A stretch of DNA of 64,000 nucleotides, taken from positions 122,229 to 186,228 of the forward strand of contig JBFWPT010000002.1 in the NCBI GenBank assembly GCA_050249835.1, written 5' to 3'. Positions within the stretch are counted from its first letter, which is position 1. Every line of letters starts with the position of its first letter. The notes below the pieces were generated by a model, which worked only from the letters and a program-made list of their open reading frames with translations, did not search any database and had not been told where the DNA came from. Shown piece by piece: positions 8,497-16,864 of the stretch. The position numbers were made by a program, and so were the translations under genes. This DNA is from Miltoncostaea sp050249835 (lineage in GTDB: Bacteria; Actinomycetota; Thermoleophilia; Miltoncostaeales; Miltoncostaeaceae).

Positions 8497-9566
8497 TCGC
8501 GCCGCCGGTGTGGCTGCGCGACATGGGGCGCGCGGCCTGGCTGCTGATCGGCGTCGTGATCGTGGTGGTGGGCGTGCTCGCCATCCTCGGGATCGCGAAC
8601 GAGATCGTGGCGCCCGTGATCGCCGCCGGCGTCGTCTCGGCCGTCGCGGCCCCGGGCGTGGCGTGGCTGTCGCGCCACCGCGTCCCGCGGGCCGCCGGCG
8701 CCGGGCTGATGCTGCTCCTGCTCCTCGGGCTCGCGTTCGTCATCGCCCTCATGGTGCTGGGCGGCATCACCGGCGAGGCCGACGAGATCAAGGCGGCCCT
8801 CTCGAGCGGGGCGGACACGATCCAGGGCTGGGCCGACGACGCCGGGGCGTCCGGCAGCTCCGACGCGCGCCAGGACGTCGAATCCGCCCTGCCGCAGATC
8901 GGCAGCGCCCTGCTCAACGGGGTCGTGAGCGGCATCGACCAGCTCACCTCGCTGGCGTTCTTCCTCTCGTTCTTCTTCTTCAGCACGTTCTTCCTGCTGA
9001 AGGACGGCCCGGTCTACCGGCGCTTCATCGACCGCCACCTCGGCATCCCGCAGCCCCTGGCGACGGTCATCACCGGCAACGTGGTGAACTCCCTGCGGAA
9101 CTACTTCTTCGGGGTCACGATCGTCGCCGCGTTCAACGCCGTCATCGTCGGCCTCGGGGCCTGGGTCCTCGACGTGCCGCTGGCCGGCACCATCGCCGTG
9201 GTCGTCTTCGTGACGGCCTACGTCCCCTTCATCGGGGCCTTCGTGTCCGGCGCCTTCGCGGTCGTCATCGCCCTCTCGAGCGGCGGCACGGACACCGCGC
9301 TCATCATGCTGGTGATCGTCCTCCTGGCGAACGGCATGCTCCAGCAGATCGTCCAGCCCATCGCGTTCGGCGCCACGCTCGGCATCAACCCCCTCGTGGT
9401 CCTCATCGTGACCATCGCCGGCGGCGCCCTCTTCGGCATGGTCGGCCTCGTGCTCGCCGCGCCCCTGACGTCGGCCGTCACCCACATCGTCAGCGACGTC
9501 CGCGAGGCGAAGGCGGCGTCCGGCGGCGGGCCCGCCGTCGAGCCGCCCCAGGCCGCCCTGCCGTGA
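8487..9566 (+). CDS. AI-2E family transporter (PerM/YdiK type)
   Basis: 359-residue integral membrane protein of the AI-2E exporter superfamily, which has about eight membrane segments. Visible are two N-terminal segments (about 14-60), a third at 70-92, an extracytoplasmic part with GADTIQGWADDA, and the C-terminal block with VVTAYVPFIGAFVSGAFAVVIAL and QQIVQPIAFGATLGINPLVV, which are family signatures. Substrates of most members are unproven, so the quorum-signal role should not be assumed. It opens a three-gene + operon; the next gene begins at a GTG overlapping its stop. A second copy of the first codons in front of the N-run is an assembly artefact. Confidence 0.9.
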   Translation: MRMFAPPVWLRDMGRAAWLLIGVVIVVVGVLAILGIANEIVAPVIAAGVVSAVAAPGVAWLSRHRVPRAAGAGLMLLLLLGLAFVIALMVLGGITGEADEIKAALSSGADTIQGWADDAGASGSSDARQDVESALPQIGSALLNGVVSGIDQLTSLAFFLSFFFFSTFFLLKDGPVYRRFIDRHLGIPQPLATVITGNVVNSLRNYFFGVTIVAAFNAVIVGLGAWVLDVPLAGTIAVVVFVTAYVPFIGAFVSGAFAVVIALSSGGTDTALIMLVIVLLANGMLQQIVQPIAFGATLGINPLVVLIVTIAGGALFGMVGLVLAAPLTSAVTHIVSDVREAKAASGGGPAVEPPQAALP

Positions 9567-10741
9567 GCGGGCCCGCCGAGGAGACCCCGGCCACCCCCGA
9601 GGAGGGGGAGGACGGGACGGTCACGGCCGTCGGCCGTCGGCGCATCCACATCCCGGACACGGTCGCGCGGGGCATCCTCGCGCTGATCCTGCTCGGCCTC
9701 ATCATCTGGATCCTCCTGTCGAACGTCGGGAACCTGGAGGAGGTGGGCGAGGCCCTCGCAGGGGTCTCCTGGGAGGTGGGCCTCCTCCTGATCGCCATGC
9801 TCCTGGTGCTGCAGGTGATCACCGCGTCGCAGCTCGCGATGACGGTGCCGGGGCTCGGGATCGTGCGCGCGGTGGTCACGGTGGAGTCCGCGGCCGCGGT
9901 CTCGAACACCGTCCCCGGCCCCTCCGGCACGGCGACGCGCCTCGGGATCCTGCGTTCCTGGGGCTTCTACACGGACGACTTCGCGCGCAGCTGGCTCTTC
10001 ACCAGCTCCCTCACGAACCTGATGGTGCTGGTGATGCCGGTGGTCGCCGTGATCGTCGCGGCGGCGCTCGGCGAGGTGACCGGCGGGGTCGTCCTGCTGG
10101 CGGTCATCGGTGCCGTGGTGTCCGTGACGGGCATCGTGCTCGTGTGGCTCATGCTGCGGAGCGAGACGTTCTCGCACCGGCTGGGCACCCTGGCGGGCCG
10201 TTTCGTTCGCTGGGCCCGGGGCGTCGTCTCGAAGCGCCCGAGCGACAAGGACTTCGCCGAGGCGGCGGTCCGGTTCCGCGACGGCCTGCGGGACACGTGG
10301 AAGGAGAACGGCGGGCGGGTGCTGCTCGCGGTGCTCGCCTCCTACCTCCTCAACGCCACCATGCTCAGCATCTCGATGCACGCCGTCGGCCTGGGGCTGG
10401 ACGAGCTCCCCATCGGCTCGGTGTTCGTCGTCTACACGTTCGTGCGCCTGCTGACGATCGTGAACATCACCCCCGGCGGGGTCGGGGTGGTCGAGGCGTT
10501 GTACGTCTCCGGGTTCCTCTTCGTGGCCCCCGACGCCGATCAGTCCCAGATCGTGGCCGGCGTGTTCCTGTTCCGCGGCCTCACGTACGCCGGCCCCATC
10601 ATCCTGGGCCTGTGCAGCCTGCTCATCTGGAAGTTCCGCCGCTCGTGGAGGGTCGCCGCGCCCCCTGAGCCGGTCGGTCACGCGGCGGTGGGCGCCGTGA
10701 TCGCCGACCGCGAGCCCCCCACCGGGGGCGAGCCGGGGTGA
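9563..10741 (+). CDS. YbhN/LPG synthase-TM family membrane protein
   Basis: 392 residues from a GTG overlapping the previous stop. A hydrophilic, acidic N-terminus (about 35 residues) precedes seven to eight membrane segments. The arrangement, with VSNTVPGPSGTATRLGILRSWG near residues 112-134 and VNITPGGVGVVEALYVSGFL near 305-325, matches the lysylphosphatidylglycerol synthase transmembrane (flippase-like, UPF0104/YbhN) family. It lacks the soluble aminoacyl-transferase domain of MprF, so it is a flippase-type protein rather than a lipid-modifying synthase. It lies between an AI-2E transporter and a phosphatase fusion, suggesting a shared envelope-lipid function (inference). Confidence 0.85.
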   Translation: MSGPAEETPATPEEGEDGTVTAVGRRRIHIPDTVARGILALILLGLIIWILLSNVGNLEEVGEALAGVSWEVGLLLIAMLLVLQVITASQLAMTVPGLGIVRAVVTVESAAAVSNTVPGPSGTATRLGILRSWGFYTDDFARSWLFTSSLTNLMVLVMPVVAVIVAAALGEVTGGVVLLAVIGAVVSVTGIVLVWLMLRSETFSHRLGTLAGRFVRWARGVVSKRPSDKDFAEAAVRFRDGLRDTWKENGGRVLLAVLASYLLNATMLSISMHAVGLGLDELPIGSVFVVYTFVRLLTIVNITPGGVGVVEALYVSGFLFVAPDADQSQIVAGVFLFRGLTYAGPIILGLCSLLIWKFRRSWRVAAPPEPVGHAAVGAVIADREPPTGGEPG

Positions 10742-12714
10742 GCGGGCCCGGCGCGCCGCACATGCCCGCGTCCCTGAGGCTGCGCCCGACGGCGCTCGCG
10801 GTCGCGTGGCTGGTCGCGACCCTCTCCCTGCTGTTCGCCGCCGCCGTGCTGCCGGGGCTGCGGGTGCACGGCTTCTGGGGGGCGCTGCTGGCCGCGGCCC
10901 TCATCGCGCTCCTGAACGCCGCCGTCCCGCCGGTCATCGCGGCCCTGCGCGTGCCCTACACGCTGCTCGTCGACTTCCTGCTCATCCTCATCGTCGACGG
11001 CGTCCTGATCTACCTGGTCTCGGAGATCGTGCCCGAGGCGCTCACCGTGGACGACTACTGGTGGGCCCTCCTCGGCGCGGTCATCATGGCGGCCGCCTCG
11101 GTGGTGCTGGAGGTCGTCCTCGGCACGAACGACGACGACACCTACATGCTCCGCACCACCCGCCGCATCGCCCGGCGGTCGGGCGACCGCGAGGAGACCG
11201 ACGTCCCCGGGGTGCTGTTCCTGGAGATCGACGGCCTGGCCCTGCCGGTCCTGCGGCGCGCGATGCGCGACGGCAACGCGCCGGCGATGGCGTCGTGGTT
11301 CGCGGACGGGTCGCACCGGCTGGTGGAGTGGGAGACCGACCTCTCGTCCCAGACCGGCGCCTCGCAGGCGGGCCTCCTGCTCGGCTCCAACGAGGGCATC
11401 CCGGCGTTCCGGTGGGTGGAGAAGGAGACCGGGCGCGTGATGACCTGCTCGGCGCCCGCCGACTGCGCGGAGATCGAGCGCCGGCTCTCGACCGGCGAGG
11501 GGCTGCTGGCGCACGGGGGCGCCAGCCGCGGCAACCTGCTGTCCGGCGACGCCGACCACGTCATCCTCACGGTGAGCCGCATCGAGGAGGAGAAGGGCGC
11601 CAACCCCGGCTACCGGGCGTTCTTCGCCAACGGCTCCAACGTCACCCGCACCCTCGTGCTCACCGTGTGGGAGATCATCCTCGAGTGGATCGCGGCGTCC
11701 CGCGCGGCGCGCCGCGACGTGCGGCCCCGCGGGCACCGCGGCGGCGTCTACCCGTTCCTGCGCGCGGCGATCTGCGTCGCCGTGCGCGACCTGATCGTGT
11801 TCGGGGTGATCCTGGACATGATGCGCGGGCGGCCCGCCGTCTACGCCACGTTCTCCAGCTACGACGAGGTGGCCCACCACTCGGGCCTGGAGCGCGCCGA
11901 CACCCTCGAGGCGCTGCGCAAGCTGGACCAGCAGATCGCGCGCATCGACCGCGCCCGGGCGCACGCCCCCCGGCCCTACGAGATCGTGGTGCTCTCCGAC
12001 CACGGCCAGACGCAGGGCGCCACGTTCCGCCAGCGCAACGGCTACGGGCTCGACGACCTCGTGGAGCGGTCCCTGTCGGCGGGCAGCGTCGCCGAGATCG
12101 CGGGCGGCGACGAGAACGACAGGACCGTGCAGCACGCGCTGACCGAGGCCACCGGCCGGGGCGGCGACGGCGAGGGCGGCGGGACCGTGGCGGCGGGGGA
12201 GGCCCGGCACATGGTGCTGGCGTCCGGGAACCTCGGCCTCGTCTACCTGATGAGCGCCCGGCACAGGCTGACGCGGGAGGAGATCGACGCCGCCCACCCG
12301 GACCTCATCCCGGCCCTGCGCGCGCACCCGCACCTCGGCTGGCTGATGGTGCGCACCGCGGACGGGCCGGTCGTGATCGGCGCGCGTGGCGAGCGCGACC
12401 TGCGCACCGGGCGCGTGGAGGGCGAGGACCCGCTCGCCGCGTTCTCGCCGACGGCCGCGCAGCACCTGCTGCGGGCGGACGGCTTCGCGCACGCCGCCGA
12501 CATCACCGTGGGCAGCTTCTACGACCCGGTGCTGGAGGAGGGCTGCGCCTTCGAGGAACTCATCTCGTTCCACGGGGGCCTCGGCGGGCCGCAGACCCGT
12601 CCCTTCCTGCTCCACCCGACCTCGTTCCCGCCGCCCCCGGAGCCGCTGATCGGCGCGGCGGCTGTGCACGAGGTCCTGGTCGGCTGGCGGGCCGACCGCG
12701 CCGGGACGGCCTAA
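10738..12714 (+). CDS. Holin-like membrane domain fused to alkaline-phosphatase-superfamily enzyme
   Basis: 658 residues starting at a GTG that overlaps the previous stop. Residues about 15-130 hold four membrane segments resembling the mycobacterial four-TM holin superfamily. From about 155 there is a soluble metal-dependent phosphatase of the alkaline phosphatase superfamily: D165 in LEIDGLALPVL, a candidate nucleophile T206 in SSQTGASQ, D376 in YDEVAHHSG and D421-H422 in SDHGQTQG are the expected metal and catalytic positions. It may be a membrane-anchored phosphodiesterase or phospholipid phosphatase. A long Gly/Glu loop (about 460-480) is low complexity. Three genes overlap by four bases each and are clearly co-translated. 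Substrate unknown. Confidence 0.82.
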   Translation: MSGPGAPHMPASLRLRPTALAVAWLVATLSLLFAAAVLPGLRVHGFWGALLAAALIALLNAAVPPVIAALRVPYTLLVDFLLILIVDGVLIYLVSEIVPEALTVDDYWWALLGAVIMAAASVVLEVVLGTNDDDTYMLRTTRRIARRSGDREETDVPGVLFLEIDGLALPVLRRAMRDGNAPAMASWFADGSHRLVEWETDLSSQTGASQAGLLLGSNEGIPAFRWVEKETGRVMTCSAPADCAEIERRLSTGEGLLAHGGASRGNLLSGDADHVILTVSRIEEEKGANPGYRAFFANGSNVTRTLVLTVWEIILEWIAASRAARRDVRPRGHRGGVYPFLRAAICVAVRDLIVFGVILDMMRGRPAVYATFSSYDEVAHHSGLERADTLEALRKLDQQIARIDRARAHAPRPYEIVVLSDHGQTQGATFRQRNGYGLDDLVERSLSAGSVAEIAGGDENDRTVQHALTEATGRGGDGEGGGTVAAGEARHMVLASGNLGLVYLMSARHRLTREEIDAAHPDLIPALRAHPHLGWLMVRTADGPVVIGARGERDLRTGRVEGEDPLAAFSPTAAQHLLRADGFAHAADITVGSFYDPVLEEGCAFEELISFHGGLGGPQTRPFLLHPTSFPPPPEPLIGAAAVHEVLVGWRADRAGTA

Positions 12715-13283
12715 CGGTCCTCGGCGACGAGGAGGTGGATGCCGACGGCGCCGTGGGCGCCGAGGGTGGAGATCTTCTCGATGTCGGAGGTCCGGCTCGG
12801 GCCGGAGACGAGCGAGACGGCCGCCGGGCGGGGACGGCCCGGGGCGTAGGTCTCCGCCAGCGCCTCGCCCAGGCTCCACCGGATGCGGGACGCCAACAGG
12901 ACGGGGAGGTGGAACATCGACACGGCGTCGATCGACCGGCCGTGCCCGGGGGCGGCCTCCAGCACGAGGGTGCCGCGCTCCGCCACGCCGAGCGCGGGGA
13001 CGGTGACGCCCATGGTGCGGTCCGGCCCCTCCAGGCCGAGCAGCTCGCGCCAGCCGTGGTCGCGGCCCGCGGGCCACATGAGGATCTCGACGCCGGCGTC
13101 CTCCAGGGCGGGTCTGACGGCGAGATCCGCCAGGACCGGGTCGTCGGCGAGCAGGGCGCGCCGGACGCCCCACTCCTGCGCCTGGGCGACGACGGCCGCC
13201 GGGATGGCCCCGGCCGGGTGGGCGGCCCCGGATCCGCGGCGGCGGGTGATGCCGCCGATCACCCCGTCGATGAGGTCGGTCAG
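12711..13283 (-). CDS. lutC: Lactate utilization protein LutC (LUD domain)
   Basis: Third subunit of the LutABC L-lactate oxidation complex. The LUD-domain core is visible: WGVRRALLADDPVLADLAV, GVEILMWPAG, GVTVPALGVAERGTLVLEAAPGHGRS and SLVSGPSRTSDIEKISTLGAHG, the last being the most conserved LutC block. The start is uncertain. A CTG at 13283 overlaps the lutB stop as CTGA and gives MTDLIDGVIGGI (190 residues); a GTG at 13262 or a TTG at 13295 are the standard-codon alternatives. None has a good Shine-Dalgarno. It is last in lutA-lutB-lutC, convergent with the phosphatase fusion gene (4-base overlap at the stops). Confidence 0.88.
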   Translation of the reverse strand: MTDLIDGVIGGITRRRGSGAAHPAGAIPAAVVAQAQEWGVRRALLADDPVLADLAVRPALEDAGVEILMWPAGRDHGWRELLGLEGPDRTMGVTVPALGVAERGTLVLEAAPGHGRSIDAVSMFHLPVLLASRIRWSLGEALAETYAPGRPRPAAVSLVSGPSRTSDIEKISTLGAHGAVGIHLLVAEDR

Positions 13284-14686
13284 CGCGGGGGCCAACGGGT
13301 CGGCAGGTCGCGCTGGTCGGTCCAGTCGGCCCCGGGCCCCGGCAGGCGGCGCGCCCATCCCCGGCGCCCGGCGAGGCGGAGGCCGATCCGGCCCAGCCGC
13401 CGCGTGACCGCGTATGTGAACGGGTGCCGCCAGGCGTGGCTCCAGAGGCGGAAGCGCCGCCGGTCGCGCGCCGTGGCGGGGGTGCTCACCGCGCCGCGCA
13501 CCTTCACGAGCAGGTCGTGCAGGGGGATGCCGGCGGGGCAGGCGGCGTGGCACGCCCCGCAGAGGGACGAGAGGAAGGGCATCTCGGTCGAGTGCTCGGC
13601 CGACCGGCCCTCCAGCAGCGGCGTCAGCACGGAGCCGATCGGCCCGGAGTAGGGGGAGCCGTACGCCTGGCCGCCGACCGAGCGCCACATGGGGCAGGCG
13701 TAGAGGCACGCCCCGCAGCGGATACAGTCGAGCGCCTCCTCGAAATCGGTGCCGCGCAGCACGGAGCGACCCCCGTCGAGGATGACCAGGTGGAACTCCT
13801 CGGGGCCGTCCGCCTCGCCCTCGCGCCGCGGCCCCGTGACGAGGTTGACGTAGGTCGCGGCGTCGTCGCCGATAGCGGCCATGGGGAGGATCTGGAGGAT
13901 GTGGGAGGCCTCGTCCCAGTCCCGGCAGACGCGCTCCATCCCCATCACCGCGACGTGGATGCGCGGCAGCGCCGTGACCAGCCGGCCGTTGCCCTCGTTC
14001 TCCACGATGCAGACGGTGCCGGTCTCGGCGACGGCGAGGTTCACGCCGGACACCCCGATGTCCGCGGCGGCGAACACCTCCCGGAGCCGCGTGCGGGCGT
14101 GGGCCACCAAGGCCTCGCGCTCGTGCGGCAGGACGGTGCCGCTCTCCTCCTCGAACAGCTCGCGCACCTGCGTCTTGTTGAGGTGAACGGCCGGGGCGAT
14201 GATGTGGCTGGGGTGCTGGCCCGCGAGCTGCAGGATCCACTCGCCGAGGTCCGTCTCCACCACCCGCAGGCCGGCCTCCTCGAGGGCCTCGTTGAGCTTG
14301 ATCTCCTCGGTCGCCATGGACTTCGACTTGGCGACGAGGGAGGCGCCGCGCGCCGCGGCGAGGTCGGTGAGGTAGCGGCAGGCCGCCGCGGAGTCGGCGA
14401 CGCGGGCGACGGTGCCGCCGTTGGCGACGACGTTGGCCTCCAGGGTGTCGAGCAACTCGGGGAGCGCGCCGACGTTGCCGCGCCGGATCTCCCGGGTGCG
14501 GAGACGCATCTCCGCGAACGGGTGCTCGGCGCCGATGCGGGCGCGGCCGGCGGCCCAGCTCGCGGCGGCGGTCCGCAGGTTGCCTCCGAGCTCGGTGTCG
14601 CGGAGCGCGTCGACGGTGCGGCCGCGCAGGTCCCCCGCGGTGTCGGGGTAGACCACCGGCCGCCGGCCGCCGCCCTGGTCGCTCAC
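13280..14686 (-). CDS. lutB: Lactate utilization iron-sulfur protein LutB
   Basis: 468 residues, the usual size. An N-terminal LUD domain (about 1-300; KSKSMATEEIKLNEALEEAG, ETDLGEWILQLAG, GVSGVNLAVAETGTVCIVEN) is followed by a ferredoxin-like region with two 4Fe-4S motifs, CIRCGACLYACP and CGACHAACPAGIP. It passes electrons during oxidation of L-lactate to pyruvate together with LutA and LutC. The GTG start at 14686 overlaps the lutA stop, and it continues into lutC with an overlap, so the three are translationally coupled. No lactate permease or FadR/GntR regulator is next to the operon. Confidence 0.95.
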   Translation of the reverse strand: MSDQGGGRRPVVYPDTAGDLRGRTVDALRDTELGGNLRTAAASWAAGRARIGAEHPFAEMRLRTREIRRGNVGALPELLDTLEANVVANGGTVARVADSAAACRYLTDLAAARGASLVAKSKSMATEEIKLNEALEEAGLRVVETDLGEWILQLAGQHPSHIIAPAVHLNKTQVRELFEEESGTVLPHEREALVAHARTRLREVFAAADIGVSGVNLAVAETGTVCIVENEGNGRLVTALPRIHVAVMGMERVCRDWDEASHILQILPMAAIGDDAATYVNLVTGPRREGEADGPEEFHLVILDGGRSVLRGTDFEEALDCIRCGACLYACPMWRSVGGQAYGSPYSGPIGSVLTPLLEGRSAEHSTEMPFLSSLCGACHAACPAGIPLHDLLVKVRGAVSTPATARDRRRFRLWSHAWRHPFTYAVTRRLGRIGLRLAGRRGWARRLPGPGADWTDQRDLPTRWPPR

Positions 14687-15390
14687 CCGGCGATGACCTC
14701 CGCGAGGTGCCGCACCCGCAGCGGGATGCCGCAGCGGCGCGCCCGGCCGGCGATGTGCATGAGGCACGACAGGTCGCACCCGACGAGCTCGCCGGCCCCG
14801 GACGCGGCGGCGTTGCGGGCCTTCTCCTCGCCCAGGCGGCCCGAGACCTCGGGGAAGTTGACGGAGAACGTCCCCCCGAAGCCACAGCAGACGTCGGTCT
14901 GCTCCATCTCCACGAGCTCGAGCCCCTCCGCCGCGCCGATCACGGTGCGCGGGCTCTCGCGCTCGCCGAGGATGCGGAGCATGTGGCAGGAGTCGTGGTA
15001 CGTGACCGACCCGGAGGCGTCGGTGGGGGCACGCAGGTCGTTGCGGGCGAGGAACTGGGTGAGCTCCAGGGTGCGGTCGGCCAGCTCCCGCGCCTCGGCG
15101 GCCTCCGGGCGGCCCTCGAAGAGGTCGGCGTACCCGTGCCGGATCATCGCCGCGCAGGAGCCGGACGGCACCAGGACCGGATCGTCGCCGCGGAACGCCT
15201 TCAATGTCCGCCGCGCGACGGGACGGGCCTCGTCCGGGTGCCCGGAGCTCCACCCCGGCTGCCCGCAGCAGGTCTGGCCCCTCGGGACGGCCACCTCGAC
15301 GCCCGCCCGCTCGAGGACCGTGCGCGCCGCCGTGGCGACGGACGGCGCCACGAGGTCGGAGAGGCACGTCCTCATGAGCATGATGCGCAC
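14683..15390 (-). CDS. lutA: Lactate utilization protein LutA (CCG-domain Fe-S protein)
   Basis: 235 residues with the two cysteine-rich CCG domains typical of LutA/GlpC/HdrB proteins: CCGQPGWSSG near residue 38 and CCGFGGTFSV near 180, plus SGSCAAMIRHGY and YHDSCHMLRILGE. These bind an Fe-S cofactor in the L-lactate oxidation complex. I place the start at the GTG 15390 (or ATG 15381, four residues on): the frame stays open further upstream but would run antisense through the tmRNA gene, and the family begins at this point. The operon is divergent from the tmRNA, whose mature 5' end is only 46 bases away. Confidence 0.93.
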   Translation of the reverse strand: MRIMLMRTCLSDLVAPSVATAARTVLERAGVEVAVPRGQTCCGQPGWSSGHPDEARPVARRTLKAFRGDDPVLVPSGSCAAMIRHGYADLFEGRPEAAEARELADRTLELTQFLARNDLRAPTDASGSVTYHDSCHMLRILGERESPRTVIGAAEGLELVEMEQTDVCCGFGGTFSVNFPEVSGRLGEEKARNAAASGAGELVGCDLSCLMHIAGRARRCGIPLRVRHLAEVIAG

Positions 15391-15435
15391 CCGGTGATCG
15401 TAGCCACGTTCGGTGCTACGGTGATCGGGCAACAC

Positions 15436-15802
15436 GGGCCCGATCCAGTTTCGACGGAGCGGTACCGCAACGGTAAGCGAGCCGCGGACCCGGTGGACCG
15501 CGTCAACAACCGGGAAACAACGGAGCTGCGGAGTCTTCTCCCAAGCTCGCTCTCGCTGCCTAAACAGCAGTAAATGAGAGCCATCGGCCTCCCTTCGGGT
15601 CGTGAGGGAGATCACCGGTGTCAGCCAGCGACCCTGGTCCGGCGGCAGAGGTTCTCGGTCGTCGGACGAGATCACAGGAGAACCTGGCGGAGGAGCGGTC
15701 GGTCGACGGTGACGCCCTCCGTGAGATCCTCACCGCCGACTGCGCTCGGAGAAGCTGTTGGGGGAACGCTTTCGGACGCCGGGGCAGTGCCGGCCGGGTC
15801 CA
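15436..15802 (+). ncRNA. ssrA: Transfer-messenger RNA (ssrA)
   Basis: Rescues stalled ribosomes with SmpB and adds a degradation tag. The 5' GGGCCCG (15436-15442) pairs with CGGGTCC (15795-15801) to form a 7-bp acceptor stem with a G3-U70 wobble, the alanine identity element; A15802 is the discriminator and CCA is not encoded. TTTCGACGG follows the stem as in other tmRNAs and TTTCGGACG precedes the T-arm. A pseudoknot PK1 forms from CGCGG/CCGCG (15483-15487 / 15498-15502) and CCCGGT/ACCGGG (15489-15494 / 15509-15514). The tag frame starts at GCG 15528, preceded by AGCT, and reads AESSPKLALAA to TAA at 15561. Length 367 nt is standard. The T-loop (GGCAGTG, 15783-15789) is not the usual TTCRANY. 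Confidence 0.93.
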
Positions 15803-15811
15803 CTTCCCAGG

Positions 15812-15846
15812 AGGCCCTCTCGTCGATCAGACGAGGGGGCCTTCTT
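15812..15846 (+). terminator. Rho-independent terminator of ssrA
   Basis: An 11-bp stem with one G-U pair (GGCCCTCTCGT 15813-15823 / ACGAGGGGGCC 15831-15841) and a 7-base loop, then TTCTTCGTT. It lies ten bases after the tmRNA 3' end. Confidence 0.85.
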
Positions 15847-15885
15847 CGTTCATGGGCCAGGTGGCCGATCGGATCCGGGGTTCCG

Positions 15886-16260
15886 TCAGCCCGCCACCCA
15901 GGCCTTGGCCTCCTCGAGCTGGTCGAGGTGGTAGGAGCCCACCTCGCCCGGGGCCATCCAGCCCATGAGGTTCATGGCGTGGAGGATCCAGTCGACGTCC
16001 GTCACCAGGGCGCTCCGCTTCCAGGAGTGCATGTGGCCGAGCCCGTTGCGGACGCCGGTCTTGGCGTCCTCCCAGAGGGCGCCCGCCTCCAGCTTCTCGA
16101 AGCCGGGACCGACCTGGAACAGCAGCCGCAGGTCGCGTCCCGCGGCGACCGTGTCGGCGATGGCCGGCTCGATCACCGTCCGGTACTCCTCGCGGCTCAC
16201 GGTGCCGGTGAGGCGGAGACCGACGGTCCCCTCCGGCATGTCCTCGATGCGCTCGATCAC
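15886..16260 (-). CDS. STAS/SpoIIAA-like protein
   Basis: 124 residues starting at a GTG (MIERIEDMPEGTVGLRLTG). The pattern of an N-terminal beta strand, SREEYRTVIEPAIADTVAAG, RLLFQVGPGFEKLEAGALWED and KRSALVTDVDWILHAMNLMG fits the SpoIIAA-like/STAS-SEC14 fold of small bacterial proteins, whose members have no agreed function. The frame is open upstream, but this start matches the beginning of the family. It is divergent from the next hypothetical gene and follows the tmRNA terminator on the opposite strand. Confidence 0.75.
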   Translation of the reverse strand: MIERIEDMPEGTVGLRLTGTVSREEYRTVIEPAIADTVAAGRDLRLLFQVGPGFEKLEAGALWEDAKTGVRNGLGHMHSWKRSALVTDVDWILHAMNLMGWMAPGEVGSYHLDQLEEAKAWVAG

Positions 16261-16378
16261 GGTGTCCTCCGGGTCCGGGTGGCCGTCCGAGTATCCGTCA
16301 TGGCGGGGACCGTGGGGATGCCCGGGACCGGCGGGGTGGTAGCGTCGGGCGGCCGAGCGACCAGCCGAGGGGGACGCC

Positions 16379-16864
16379 ATGACCACGAAGGCCGACTACA
16401 CCGAGGACGAGTGGGAGGCCCTGCGCCGCGCGATCACGGTGGCCGGGTTCGCGGTCTCGCTCGCCGACCCGGGCGGCCCCATCGAGCTCAGCAAGGAGAC
16501 CATGGCGGCGATGCGCGCGGCGGGGGCGCCGCCCTCGGACGACGAGCTGCTCATCGCGGTCTCCCAGGACGCCCTCTCCCAGCAGCAGCAGCGCAACAAC
16601 GTCCTGAAGGAGCTCGACCTGAAGGCCGCCACGGTGCGCGAGCAGGTGGTCTCCGAGCTCGGCAAGGTGAACGGCATCCTGGAGGCCAAGGCGACCCCGG
16701 AGGAGGCCGCGGCGTTCCGCGAGTGGATCGTCCAGGCCGCCCAGGCGAGCGCCGACGCGGCCAAGGAGGGCGGGTTCCTCGGCATCGGGGCGACGCGCGT
16801 CTCCGAGGGGGAGAAGGCCATGCTCGCCAAGGTCCGCGAGGTGCTGGGGCTACCCGCCGCCTGA
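16379..16864 (+). CDS. Hypothetical alpha-helical protein
   Basis: 161 residues, mostly helical with charged and alanine-rich segments; no signal peptide or membrane segment. The N-terminus MTTKADYTEDEWEALRRAI, the middle LLIAVSQDALSQQQQRNNVL and the end GFLGIGATRVSEGEKAMLAKV look like a conserved soluble actinobacterial protein, but I do not recognise a functional family. A good Shine-Dalgarno (GAGGGGG) lies before the ATG. It is convergent with the next gene, overlapping by 15 bases. Confidence 0.7.
   Translation: MTTKADYTEDEWEALRRAITVAGFAVSLADPGGPIELSKETMAAMRAAGAPPSDDELLIAVSQDALSQQQQRNNVLKELDLKAATVREQVVSELGKVNGILEAKATPEEAAAFREWIVQAAQASADAAKEGGFLGIGATRVSEGEKAMLAKVREVLGLPAA

Noticed and set aside
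15391..15675. Upstream extension of lutA to 330 residues
   Set aside because: The extension lies antisense to the tmRNA and its sequence is unlike LutA; the family begins near the GTG at 15390.
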